The notes: a model not told the origin generated them from the letters alone. A stretch of DNA of 64,000 bases from Datnioides undecimradiatus (GCA_008933995.1 WARS01000033.1:188501-252500), one strand, 5' to 3'; counted from the first letter of the stretch, positions 31,246-50,562 are shown. Numbers and translations are program-made.

Positions 31246-31318
31246 TGCATTTTTCCCAATTCAAAACCACTAAATTTGTAGCGTCAGCCGACCGCGATGA
31301 GCACTGGCCAACGGAAAC
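31246..31318 (-). pseudogene. Diverged tRNA-Val-like sequence, second copy
   Basis: 73 nt, nearly identical to 24090-24162, with the same internal structure and the same degenerate B box. The downstream T run is TTT only. Confidence 0.35.
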
Positions 31319-31773
31319 CAGGTCCTCCTCATCAGCTTTTCACAGGTGCACATCTTCAGAGCCTCCCTGCGTCAGTATGGCTCACCTCCGGGCATCTGCG
31401 GTAAAGGTGACCAGGTGTTCCTTTTCAGCCTCCACAGGTGCGGCCGCAATTGCTGCTCAAAGTGAGCCGCAAACGTTTGCAGTAGCGGACAGTGCGCTAG
31501 TGTTAGTTTTGACCACCAGTCTCGTTAGATGAGATGATGAGGCTACCAAAAGGCCAACAGCAAAACTGAACGAACAACAGTGTCTGGACTGTGGGGTGGG
31601 GTAAAAAAAACCCAACATCCAAGTCCATTTGAATTATGCCAGAAGTTGCATTCAGATATACCGAACCATGTGGGAAAATGGGAGCTGTTTTTCCATGGCA
31701 AATATTTAACATTTCAACCTTAATTCTAAAAGATACATTTGCTGTAAACTGAATACAGCTCATCGTCAAAGGA

Positions 31774-31880
31774 ACACCATGCTGGTCGTGAAACATGGTG
31801 TGGCTCGCATCATGTTTCGGGATGCTTCTCTTCAGCTGAGTCAGGTGCTCTTGTCCAGATAGAAGAACAAGGAATAGTTT
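31774..31880 (+). pseudogene. Tc1/mariner-like transposase fragment
   Basis: Read with frameshifts the stretch resembles the segment of Tc1-type transposases around VKHGGGSIMFWGCFS: GTGAAACATGGTG, ATCATGTTTCGGG, TGCTTCTCTTCAGCTG and GTGCTCTTGTCCAGAT all match in order. Small deletions break the frame, and no terminal repeats were found. Confidence 0.45.
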
Positions 31881-33752
31881 TATATATCAGAATAGAGTGG
31901 CGCAACACCTGTGGTACTCACAAAGATTTGCTACCATATTAAATAATAGTGCTTAGTTGGGTGGAATGTGCAGTGCAATCAGGTTTTTCTTAAATTTCAA
32001 TTTTTTAGCAATAATTAATTTTTCCTATTTGTTTGTTACATTATAAGGTCACACTAAAGATGAAATTAGGCTGACATTAACGTTGTTGTCATTTCTGTGT
32101 TTTACATTTCAAAAACCTGCATTTCACAAGGATGCAGAGACTTTGTATAACCAGGATAACTCTAGAAAGGCTGGAAACTGTCCAATTAAACTTTCGTCAC
32201 TTCCTCTGGCTGCTCTCATCCACATTCCGGTTTAGGCGGTCTTTCCAAAGTTCCGTTTTCCAGCAACTTTGTGTTTTCATGCTTCGTGCACTGCAACGTA
32301 AGAGTCCTTATTTTTATTTAAGTGATTTATCGTCACGAACGATGCGGTTCTGATCCAGATTCCTTACGGATAAAAGCAAACGATCATAATGAGAGCCAAA
32401 ATTGTAATCACTATCTTATTTTGAAGGTTGTAAGCGGAAGTTAAGACTTTTACTGCGCTTAGCTCGAGGTACTTGCACGCGGACTGTGCGCTGTGGCAGA
32501 CTTCCGTGATATCGGTTAAACTACAAACCTCCACAGGTCCGTTGGTTGTTGGTTGGCTGTCTTCCTCAAGTAGCTTGTCTTTGAACCGCCACAGCGGAAC
32601 TGGTCATAACACTGCGAGGACTCTAGGTGGGTTCATCTGAAAAGTTGAGTATAAACGCAATACAGTTCAGACTTTTAATCATCCGCTCATATTTGTATAA
32701 ATGTGTCGCGTCTTAGAAAGTTTGCACGTTTGAATGTTCCCACTATCTAAACGAGAGAAGGAAAAACAGCAAATTCAAAGCGAAGGATAGTCAGTGTAGG
32801 AAAGTCAACACATGTCATTACGGTCTTTATTCTGTTCGACAGTTTCCATGAAGACAAACAGAGAAGCTAAGCTCCACGTTTCTGGGACGTTAGCTTCTCT
32901 TACGTGTAGTTTAACGTCGGATTTTAGTGTCGCGTTTCACTATAAACAGTTGTGTTACAGTTGGGCGAGGCTCTGGCTAATCCATGGAGCAAGAAGTTAA
33001 CTTGGGGAACAATAGTCACCCTGTTTGTTCAGATTTCACTAAAGGTGGAGAGGAGACTTGAAACAGATCGTTCAAAAGTCGTACCAAAATACGGTGAAAT
33101 ACGGTGTAGTGTCCACATTGCACTGTAGGTTTTTGCATGTCTTTCTCTGGAGAGAGACAATAGCCCAGCCTCAGACTAACAAGAGAATAATTTAGCTAAG
33201 ACCTCTGATGTTTCTTTCTTTTTAAAAAAAAACGTTGTAATAGTTCAAGTAGGAACAATTGTCACAAACTTTTAAACTTAAAATGTTTGTTACCAGCATT
33301 GGGCCACGTACTGATCTACATCATTTTAGACAAGACCACACCTTTCTGAGATATTAAGTTTGGATTTACAATAAGACGCATTTGTTGTCCCTAACAAACA
33401 GAAAAATGAGGGATGCCTGGAACTGACTGTTTCTCCTCCAGGATAATCTGCTGATAGTAGGGCTGATTAATATGGACCCAATCAAATGTCATATTCTTAA
33501 CAATACAAGCTCAGTATTGATGTTGCACCAATAATGGAGCGATACCCATTGGTGCTTTCACAGAATATTTACTCAATCAGATTTTTGATACAGTTGAAAC
33601 AATCTGGTAAATTAAGAAAATTACATAATCTATAAAATACCCTCTGCTTTAACTGAAGCAAAAAAAAAGAAACAAAACAAAAAAAACCCCAGAAACAATC
33701 AAATGGTTGCAGGATCATGCCTCTGTTTGTGTGCTAACATCTTTTTCCACAG
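31881..33752 (+). promoter_or_regulatory. katna1: katna1 upstream region with candidate 5' UTR exon
   Basis: The first coding exon has only four leader bases after its acceptor (33752/33753), so a non-coding first exon must lie upstream. A possible donor, CTCTAG followed by GTGGGT, is at 32626/32627, preceded by a somewhat CpG-richer stretch (32430-32620). The exact start site is not visible. No other gene was seen here. Confidence 0.35.
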
Positions 33753-33756
33753 CACC

Positions 33757-39923
<6,167 letters not shown>

Positions 39924-40525
39924 AAAGCCACAGCATTCGTATCGTCTGTTTCTGAATGAGTAGCTTTAGCGAGGCCGAGTTGTAGGAAGATTAGTTATAG
40001 TATGGGCTGCGTGTGTCAGTTTGTGACTGTGTAGTTCTTGGAATCATCCACTCATTTCAGTGAGGAGATAAAGTAGGTTCATTACTTTATTTAAAAATAT
40101 GCACTCTTCCTTTTGTACATTATGTAAATGTTATGCAAAGACTTGCTCTTGAAAAGTGCCTAACTCAACTCAACAGCTGTTCTTTTGTTTTTTACTGGCA
40201 AATTACATTTAGTACATGTTTAATGATCTCAAAATGATCAAACATGTTCAACCTGTCAGACAAAATCAAGTGTAGCTGGTAGAAAAACTGACTAACCTAA
40301 GGACACCAGGTTTCCTCCACACACTAACAGAGTTAATATCCAGAGTGTGCTCCTGCTTCTTTGCCTTCCCAAGTGTCATATCAGTCAAACGTCACTCCCG
40401 TTGTTTTTGTTACCTTTTTAATGCACTTGGAACCACATGGTTCTTTCACATTTGAAGATGTAAAGTCATCCGAATATAACACTCAAAAGATATTTATATA
40501 AATAAAGTTGACAGTGAGAATGAAT
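39924..40525 (+). other. katna1: katna1 3' UTR
   Basis: AT-rich sequence after the stop codon, with AATAAA at 40501-40506. A second AATAAA at 41037-41042 could extend it. Confidence 0.6.
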
Positions 40526-41690
40526 ATTAATACTGTCTTATATGCACGGTGATTTATAAAGGGAAAAAATACCTGCTACACAGAGGACGTGCTGACGTTC
40601 ACTTTCAAATCTACCTGTGGCTGATCTGTAGACCCACAGATGGTTAGGAGAGAGTTTTATCTTGAGTATGTGTTATAGTTGCATAATTGGTCATTTGAGT
40701 CCTCTGACCGACAGTAAGTTGATACTTTGAACGTTAGTTTTGGACTGAACTGGAGTCAAAACCATATAATTTTACAAGAATCCATAGTAATCTCCTCTCT
40801 ACCTGCCCCAGCCTTTGCTGTCCCTCTCCTGCTCTCAGTCTTGAATAGAGCAGAAATGCTGAAATAAATATTGTGAACACTTCTTTTTATCCTGGGGTAT
40901 CTGGGTGGGTTAATGGTTTGACACTGACCAAATAACAGAGATTTTCCCAATTTGCATCCAGCGTAAGGCCCCAGTTAAATGACACTGGTCATCTTTTTCT
41001 CTCAGTGACTATTTCATTTTTTTATGAGTACTGTTCAATAAAGGCAAAAAAATCTAACTGTCATGTAGATGAGAACAAAAGCAAAGACTGATATCCTTTG
41101 AATAACTTGCTACTCCTTAAAACACATATTCATCAATGGCAGGATTTCAGAATGAGCAGTGGCACAAATTAGCTGTAATCTACCTCCATTTAAGAGTTAA
41201 GCCTAAAAGCATAGAGGTGCAAACATTTTGAAGGCCAAATGGTGTTTTTGTTATTAACCAGTCTGAAATGTGCCATCCTTGTTTTTGCAAATTCAGAATA
41301 CTTTACAATACGCTGCACATTGAGACACCGACATGTGGGTTTTTGTGTTTTTTTTGTATGCATCATGCAAAAACACCTTTTAACCCCAGACCACAACTGT
41401 AAAAGACTTAAACTGGGCTGTAGATGCATCGCTGGAAACTCTATATGACTGAGTAATGTTGGAGACTACTCTCTCTGCTCAATCGCTACATTTCTGAAAA
41501 CTGTTCAGTGTTCCCTCTCAGCCTGCACACCTTCAATAATTGGACAAGACAAAGGCACCATGGTTATAAGTAAAGCGTTTAATCAGCAGGATTTTAGACC
41601 CCAATACACAGTCCAGCTGTAATTCATACATCATATGCAAACAAATGTCTCAAAATAGTAACACGTGGGTCTACCGCCATTTAAACAAGG
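40526..41690. other. Intergenic region between convergent katna1 and ginm1
   Basis: No coding evidence. It may include an extended katna1 3' UTR up to about 41060. Confidence 0.45.
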
Positions 41691-41694
41691 ACCA

Positions 41695-44137
41695 AATTAA
41701 AACAGATCTTTGTTGTTTTATTCAGCAACACATCTGAAATCATGCCTGACATGTTTGCCTTACAGGCTAATTTGAAGTCATCTACAGCCGTGTGTCGTAC
41801 TGAGATAATCAATTTGGAAGTTGAGGCTGATCCAAATACAGGTTGAGTAGTGTTGAGTCATCATGCAGCTTCCTAGTTTTAATGTATAACTTGCAGGAAG
41901 AACAGCAAACTGCAGTCACTAGCTAGACTACACATGCACCTTTCCTATCGCAGTACATCATGCATTCTGCAGATTAGCGGAACCCTGGGGAGACAGTATC
42001 ATGACTTCAGCTGATCTGAGGTAAACAAGTTGTTACAGGGGTGTTTTTAAAAAGCATGGCAACTATACAATGCTGAAACACTCTCGCTTACCGAGTTTTT
42101 GATTAATTAAACCCACTTTTTGACCGATCAATTGTCCACCTGCTTGGTCCCTCGCACACAGCCTAGTGAAACAATGGTAGTGATCCTCTGGAGGTTTATC
42201 CTTCTTGCTAATAAGTCATGATGAGATTTACCACAAAAGAAAATTTAAAAAAAAGGAACATCCATGCAGACACGAGTCCAGTTTTCAATCCAAATTTAAA
42301 AACTAAGTGCGATCGTCTCGTGCACACAATGTATTTTACATTTGTCAGTGGTTTGTCTTATATGTTCAGAGTGCATAGACAGTCTGATCAACCTCAATTA
42401 CATTCCCCACAATTAGTAACATGTCCCCATTCACAGAATCAAAGAAAAGAAATTATACCCACCCCACCAACAGGCACACACTTTACTGATAGAGTCCTCA
42501 AAATAGTCACAGAGGCACTGTGAAGAAAGACAATCAGTGTATGAGCCTCAACAAGCGGGCAGCCCACTTCAATGGGAGGTGTTTGTTCATTTGTGACATT
42601 CAAAGTTTAGAACGGCTGTCAAAAAATTGCAGCTTTATGTGCAAATTCAAAGTTTTAAAGACCATTTTATAGCCATCGATCTGCTGATTAAATATTGGCT
42701 TACTTGAGTAGAACTAAATGGAACAACAGATTCAAATATAACATCATAAAGTAATAAACCTTCTTCACTTAAAGGAGGACAGCCAGGAGACCCTGCCTGC
42801 CTCATGGTAAATAAATATATTCAATGAATTCACTGACGTTTGCTGCCACAGATATTTCTCCACAACTTTGATATCAGGGAAAAGGACAGTGTGAGGATTA
42901 AGTGTGACCTGTACAGAGCTGCTACATATAGAAAGTATTTTCTGTGAACATGAATTATTTACTTTAATATTCAGATGCAACCCCCAGAAAGCTCAGTTTG
43001 TTCATATTCATTCAATAAACCAACGTCATCCATATCTGCTGACCTAAACCTGTTGCTAGGCGATGGTGACAAAGACGCCGACAAAAGAAAAATAAACTGT
43101 GATGAAAGAACAATCTCACCTCAAGATCCATTTAGAAGCCCTTCTGGGACTTTTGAGCCTATCATATGATCTTCATTGGTAAATGGAGTTAACTTGGTTG
43201 CAGGTGTATTTCTGAGCACTTTGAGGATGTCTTGTTCATGTGGGCTCAGAGGAATACTTTGACATTTTAGGATAATCAATCCTGCGCAGAGTTGGAGCAT
43301 AGGATCATGCACTAACTTACACTACACTAAGCTAATTGTCTGCTTGACTCGAGAGTGGTATTGAACTTTTCATCTAAATCTTGTGCATTTCCCAAAATCA
43401 ATGTTCCAGGCTTTCCACCATATCACATGATCATCATAAAAAAAAACCCAAAAAACCAGCTACTAAACAGACCTTACTGGAGTTTTGGCCGCTGCTGTTT
43501 CCAAAGTCAACAATAAAATCATAAACAATACCAAATATAGTGATGGCTTTTGCTTTTTGCATGACATTTTAAACCTATAATATGACAAATTTTGAAGAAC
43601 GAAGCATGTTGCTGTGACATATGTTGGAAGTGAGCAAGGAAAATGTACTCAATTAGGTCATTTCTAGAAAAATTATGTCTTACATAGTTACTTGATAGGG
43701 CAGACCACAGTAATTTGTAGTAAAAGTGTTTTTTTCCATAAACTCCATCTGACAAATCAGAAGTAAAGACTTTGTTTTTCAGATGGCAGGCATGCTGGTA
43801 AACACACTTCTAGCTTACCAAACCTCCAACCTCAAAGAGCTGAGCTCAGCACCATGAATCATTTGTCTTCTTTTCTGTTTTGATCACGTGACTTCAGCTG
43901 AGGACTCATGTGAACTTACACTAACAAACAAATTTTTTAGTCAATTTGATGGCCTTATACCGCTTCCTGGCTAATGTGCATTAAGGCTAAATGGAAACGA
44001 AAACAAAACCGAGACGTTCACAAATCTGAATATGAGCTAGCGACAAAATCAGGCCATGCTGAAAACACAGTATCCAAACATTTTAAAGAATAAATAAGAA
44101 CAAACTGAAAAATGGAGTTGACCAAGTCAGTCCTCCC
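41695..44137 (-). other. ginm1: ginm1 3' UTR (inferred extent)
   Basis: From the ginm1 stop codon downwards there is no exon-like frame. The first minus-strand AATAAA seen is at 41717-41722 (TTTATT on the plus strand), giving a 3' UTR of about 2.4 kb. Shorter forms using variant signals are possible. Confidence 0.4.
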
Positions 44138-46741
44138 TCAAGGTTTCTTCTCTTCTTCCTCTGCTTCTGCTTCTATTTCTATGTTCTCCAGCAGAGTGTG
44201 CTTCTCCTCCTCTGGCATCAGAGTGACAGGGTTCAAGTGAAAAATGTGCCTGTAGAAAGTTAAAAGAATGTTTTGAGGACATGTTCAGCAGATCAGCTGG
44301 TAAACAAAAACAGAATTATGCATGCTTTCTAGATATTCCAGTACATTATTGGCTTACTGTCAAACCACAAAACTCACTTGTGTTCGCAAGCTGGGAAGAA
44401 GATGTCTAAGATTTTGACGATGACAGCTGATCCAACAACACCGATAACAACCACCCACATGACCAGGAAGAAAAGAGGCAGTGACTCAGAGCTGAAGCGC
44501 TTCAGACGGTCTCTCACTTCCTCCACCCACTGACACATGGCCTGAGGAGCGGATGGACATGGAGACATGAGCATTTCATTCTGGTGCAAGCCTCCTACTG
44601 ATAAGCTCATAACAAGATATTGTTTCACAAAAACAAAACCCACAGGTTTCATCCCAGCACTCCCCAGAACCTTTCTGTCAGAGAAAAACCCTGTATGAAC
44701 ACAGGGAGGCTAAAGCTGTACATACTCTATGTCATCAATTAGATCTTGTATCACACTTGGCTTACTGAGTAGGATGATATAATTTCTTTGGGCGGCGTTT
44801 CCATCTGAATCTGATCCGGCTGGCTCGAATCCTTGTCATCAAATTCATCATCATAACGGACATCATACAGCAGGTCGGGATCCATCCGCAGGGGAGTCTC
44901 TGGGAGCTTTCCCGGGGCTGCAATCTCCTCCTGGGTGGTCTCAGTGTGCTTAAGTGGGTACTGGCTGGTGGTCTGGGAGATGAGTTGTTCTTCATCTGTT
45001 TTAAAAAGTGGGGAAGAAATCAGAATACACGCTAAATCACACTGAGTATCTGCATAATGGTGACAAGTATCAGTGAAATTAACAGGTTTTCATGCCTTTT
45101 CTTGAATTTGGTCGATCTATGACCACAACATCGTTCTCCCTGGGAACCCTGAAGATCTCGCTGTGTCCAATCGGGTAGATGTTGGTGAACTGAGCCAGTT
45201 TCTGGAAATCTGGGCTCATCAGTATTTTCACCTCACACATGTCAGGCTGCTGTACCTAAAGGATACAAACCCAAACAGTGTGAAGTTACAACCAAATGAT
45301 ACTGCGTTTGATCAGTTTTGTGGTTAAAGGTCTACAAAATAAATCGTAACCATCTGCAAAAGGATTAAGGATAATCTAAACTTTTTATGCATTCATTCAA
45401 AGTGAATCACGTTTCACTCACAAAATTAAGACTTGACTTACAGGATGCCCATATGTGACATTTACCTCTTTGCCCTCCATCTCTATGACTTCACTGAACA
45501 CCTGCAGAGCCACCACCTCCTCCGAGTCGCTATACAGTCGATTCTGGCTCACCATCACCCGGGTGACAGTGGAGACCAAGTCCCCAGATTCAAAGTCACT
45601 GCTCCCATTGACGCTGTCTACTGTAAAAATATAATTCAGAGTAGATATAAGCTACATCTCTCAAACATTATATGTTTTAACTGTCAGCGGTGTGACTTTT
45701 CAATTTTCACAACATTCTGGACACCTATGCTGCCGATGATGTCATTTGGAGATAGAGTCTGCAAAGCAGTGATCAGGGATTGGGTGGGGGTATCAAGCTC
45801 CTCCTTCACACTTGCCAGAATCAATCGCTTGCACACACTAGCTGGCAATCATGACATCACACCCTTTTTTCATAGCTGACAGACATCATAAAAAATTCAA
45901 CATACACCAGTGTTGCCAAGAAATACCTGAGACGACAGGGTCCATCTTGAGATAAAATTATTTGACTCGTACTTTGATTATTCAGTTTGGCCAATAACCC
46001 TTGTGGTAATATGGAGGGGTCGGGGTTTGTGAACTGTACTGCATCCAGCCACCAGGAGTGTGTTTTGGCTTGACATTTGGAAGAATTGCCATGTCGTCTT
46101 TCTTATTACACAGTGTATGGTCTAGATTAGTAGTTTTTCTGGGTTTCTGTTATTATGGTTTAGTACTTGGATCAATGCTAGACTTTCAACAACCTAGTGA
46201 TGTGAGGAACACTCACAGAGAAGCGCTTGACAGTTGAACCTGGTGACCCCTGACAGCTCTACTGGGACGTCATTAACCAGAACCTGCTCGTCGCCCACCG
46301 ATATGTTTAGATTAATCTGAAAGGAGAAATAACAACGTTGAGGTTTAGGTATTTGGTCAGTGTTAATCTATCTTTGCTAAGTAACTTAAGACTTATATTG
46401 TATACCTGCAAGTTGTTGGAATCTTGCAACTGCGTATCGGCCAGTGTCCCTGCTGTCACGTTAATCAGGATGTTTTCCTAAAGAGAATCGAGCATTAACA
46501 ATACAAGGAAAAGAAAACAGAAATAGGCGTGACCACAATGTCTACCAGTAAGGGTATTTCTGACGCTGGACGCTCAGTAAGCTAACGCTATGCTAACATC
46601 AACATTATCAGCTTAGTAAATGTTGCTGACATTTGCCGCTTTGGGTCTTACCGTGTTCAGTTGTCTAGGCGGCGACTCTGTGCTCGTTACTGAGGCAAAA
46701 AGAAGAAACATAACCCTAACTGCCTGACCTATCGTTTCCAT
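44138..46741 (-). CDS. ginm1: Glycoprotein integral membrane protein 1
   Basis: Eight coding exons on the minus strand (written high to low) join in frame to 360 codons (human 330): 46741-46652, 46477-46406, 46316-46217, 45620-45466, 45255-45096, 44995-44766, 44541-44378, 44249-44138. Intron 5 uses a GC donor; the others are GT-AG. The start METIGQAVRVMFLLFASVTS looks like a short signal peptide. N-glycosylation sequons are NVT (36), NIS (58) and NGS (92). An acidic juxtamembrane segment (about 193-268) precedes MCQWVEEVRDRLKRF, highly similar to human GINM1, and a single membrane helix (about 290-314). The cytoplasmic tail is Glu-rich and ends KKP. The topology is type I. Function is little known; identity rests on the MCQW block, matching architecture and position between katna1 and ppil4. 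Confidence 0.9.
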
Positions 46742-46887
46742 TTTGTTTCTGCTTTTCACACCAGCAGCAAAGAGCCAAAACGTTGAGCAAGACGAGTGCA
46801 CTACGCAGGCGCACGAAAAAAACACAAAAAACAAAAACAAAAAAAACCCAAAACACCTGCTCTTCTCGCGAGACCAGGGACGTCAGC
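46742..46887. promoter_or_regulatory. Divergent ginm1/ppil4 promoter
   Basis: Only 146 bp separate the two start codons, which point away from each other. The interval contains the palindrome TCTCGCGAGA (46864-46873), a known element of TATA-less and often bidirectional vertebrate promoters, and TACGCAGGCGCA (46802-46813), one base off a common NRF1-type site. No TATA box is seen. The palindrome lies only 14 bp before the ppil4 ATG, so the ppil4 leader must be very short or start inside it. A-rich sequence lies between the two sites. Confidence 0.75.
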
Positions 46888-49800
46888 ATGGCGGTGCTCC
46901 TTGAAACGACGCTGGGTGATATTGTAATTGATTTGTTTACGGAGGAACGGCCTAAAAGTAAGAAAACGAGCAACTTTACACACAACGGCAGCTAATTTCG
47001 TGAACTGGTTACTAGTGAAGTTAGCTGTTGACTAGCTGAGTCACAGAACAAGGCGGCGCTAGCTAATGCTGTTAGCTTGCTCGCACTGTGTTCGTGTGTT
47101 TACTAGACATCAGCTAATAGTTCATACATCAACAACAAGGACCTTGCAGTAAACAAATAGACGCTTGTATTTAGCCTTTACGTTCTCAACGACAAATGGA
47201 CGCTAAGGGTTATTAGAGATTTTGTTACTTGTGATGACGGTCGGTTAAATTTGAACCTGTTTGCTCTTTTCCAGGCTGTCTGAACTTTCTGAAATTATGC
47301 AAAATAAAGTACTACAACTACTGCCTCATCCACAATGTTCAGGTAAAACTAAACGGTCCCTTGCTAACGCCTGCATCAGAGCATTGAATCACTTTCACAT
47401 ATTCTCAGCTCGTCTGAGGAGGGAGATATACACAGGGCTGATCTGAAGAGATGTTCTGTGTAATTTCAGTCCACTGGTTAAATATGGACTAAATTTGCCC
47501 ATTGTTGCGTTCTGAGGTGGTGATGTACAGATATCCTGGCCCTCACAACGTTGTAGGGCTCATAAGCCACAGCTTTACAAGTAGATACTTGTCCTGCAAC
47601 ACAACTTACTTGATATTAAAGCCCCTGGTCACCAAACTTGATCACAGCATGTACACTGTACGTGATGTGATCCTGAAAGGGGACTACGTCCAGTATACAG
47701 ACAGGATATCATATTTCTGGTAACTGTGGGTATAGATATTGTGATATTGTGTGGCTGTAATAGTCAGATATTAACAATCTTGTAGGCTTTACCTAAAGTG
47801 CTAATCAGATCAACCATCTACCTTTTTAAATGTAATGTCAAGCCAAACAAAGATTTAAATTTGCAAAGACAGTTACAGTTGACCTGTTTGGATGTTTCAA
47901 AGTGTCTTAATTGATCAGTATCTTCTATGCAAAATTTGATATTTGATGGTTTTTAATGCAAACCAACTGAATAACTTTCCCTGTTAAATAATGTTTGGAA
48001 TGTGGCTCAGTTTTGTATAGAAGCTGGGGAATTTCTAGTTTGATTTATCATCTATCCATATTTTAACAAAATTCCTATGACAAAACATTGTGTTTCACAG
48101 TCCTAATGCCAGTTTTTGTTTTTACAAGCATCTTTCCCTGTGAAAGACCAGCAAGAGACTGCAAGAGACAGCAAGAGACTGTATTGTCATGAAAGAGTGT
48201 CTCTATGTTAATGATCTGGCTCCAGTGAAGTTAGAAATTGTGTCACACATTTACACATGCTGTAACAATGTGTGTTTACTGCATCTTCAGAGAGACTTCA
48301 TCGTACAGACTGGAGATCCAACTGGGACAGGACGTGGTGGAGAATCTGTCTATAGGTCAGTTACCTTCATCACCGCTTTGGACTTTTTTGATATTACAAA
48401 TTGAATACCCTGACTAAAGTTTAGTGTGTGTGTGTGTGTGTTATAGCAAACTCTATGGGGACCAGGCACGCTTTTTTGATTCAGAGAAAGCGCCACGCAT
48501 CAAACACAGGAAGAAGTGGACCGTGTCCATGGTGAACAATGGAAATGATCAGCATGGTTCACAGGTGAATAACTTATTCATTCACAATGTTCTTTGCCCT
48601 GTGAGCTGCAGAAAGAGTCCAGATTGCCAAATGGCTTTGTTTTATGAGTTTAATGGTTTTCTTTAATCAGCCAGGTTAAAAAAAAAAGGTATGTAATTTG
48701 TTAATTCTCATTAGGTAAAGAAAACCATAGACTGTAACTTTGCAGAGAAATTATGGAAAAGTTCATTATAGAATATAATATAATAACAAAAATCAAGTTC
48801 TTACCCATGACTTTTCTCTCTGGTCTTGACATTTGTTGGTGTGGCAGATGTTTCAAATCACTGTGCTCTTGCTCTCCGACCATAAACCATATTTTCAGAT
48901 CATACGTTCCTTACGGGATGTAATGCTCTTAAGCTGTTGTCAATTCTTGCCATCAGTTCCTTATTACTATGGGGGAGAACTTGGACTACCTGGACGGCGT
49001 CCATACTGTGTTTGGTGAAGTGACAGAAGGCATGGACGTCTTGGCCAAGATCAATGAGACCTTTGTGGACAAGGACTTTGTCCCATTTCAGGATATCAGG
49101 TGAAATAATACAAACTACCAGTGTAACCTATGTCGGAGAAGAATCTGTGGCCAAGAATAATTATTATATTATATTGGGGTGGGGGTTTTTTTAAAAATTT
49201 AGTATTTTGAATTCTGTAATGGATGCATGGGAGAGCGGGTTCCTGGTGTTGAGAATGGGATTTTAAAGGTAATTGGTTAAATCACCAGGAGCCATTGCAT
49301 TTACTATCACCCAGACAAGCAGTGGGGTGTAATGTCTTACATCCATGTGATGAAAGTGTAATTTCGTCACAGGATAAACCACACTGTTATCCTGGATGAT
49401 CCTTTTGATGACCCTCCTGACTTGCCAGTACCTGATCGATCACCTGAGCCCACCAAGGAGCAGCTAGATGTGAGTACACGGGAGTTATCACATCTCTTCC
49501 CCACAGATAAAAACGCCACTTCTCTAGCTTCATAGCAAATGTTGTCAAAGCTAACTAAAGTTAAAACTAGACCTTTTCAGGAAGAATCAACCTTTTGTAC
49601 AACAGTATATTCATATTGATGCTTCTGCCATGGTGTGCAGAGTGGGCGACTTGGAGCGGATGAGGTGATTGATGATATGGAAGGGAAAGGAGCTGAGGAG
49701 TTGGAGGAGCGGTTGAAGGAGAACGAAGCCAAGACACGGGCTATCCTGCTTGAGATGGTGAGAAGAAGTAGTCTGATCTGAAGATACTTAATATGCCATG

Positions 49801-50315
49801 TGAGACAGTTCCAAACACTTGTGTCATACATTCGTCCAGGTGGGCGACCTCCCTGATGCAGATGTAAAGCCACCAGAGAACGTGCTGTTTGTGTGCAAAC
49901 TGAACCCGGTGACCACAGACGAGGACCTGGAAATCATCTTTTCTCGCTTTGGCTCCATAAAAAGGTGACGCTAACCTCCAAGCTCTACATAATGCCAGCT
50001 TGTATATTGGAAATTTAAAGAATTGTGCATGCTGAAATTTTACATGTGCTTACCTCAGCGTTTTATTAAATGTTGTTGTGTTACTCTTTTGTGCGTAGCT
50101 GTGAGATTATCAGAGACTGGAAAACTGGAGATTCCCTCTGTTACGCTTTTATTGAGTTTGAAAAGGTGAGCATCATTATCAGTGAACTGTTCATGTGTGC
50201 AGGTATAACACTGTTCAAAGCATGCAGGCCTCATTCACGCTGTCTCTGAAAGAAAAGCCTAAATGAATCTGAAAGGACAGACCTGAGTAGTGGTCAATGT
50301 AGCTCAGCAGGAGCT

Positions 50316-50349
<34 letters not shown>

Positions 50350-50515
50350 GTATGGTTTTAAAAGCTGCATCACAGATTTCCTGAACTTACCCGACTGTTC
50401 TATTGTTTGTCACATTACTGATGATTATTTATTAACAATCTGATTTTGTTTATTGATATTGAGCTATTTGATCAAAATTACTGTGATATTTGATTTTGTC
50501 CACTTTGTCCAGCTC

Positions 50516-50562
<47 letters not shown>

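Larger units (their letters stand above)
30776..31510. repeat. tRNA-bearing repeat block, unit 3
   Basis: The most complete unit: tRNA-Val remnant at its left edge, tRNA-Asp in the middle, the diverged tRNA-Val-like sequence at 31246-31318, then the start of a further copy (31415-31510, sharing GTGAGCCGCAAACGTTTGCA and TTTTGACCAC) that stops at 31510. Confidence 0.75.
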
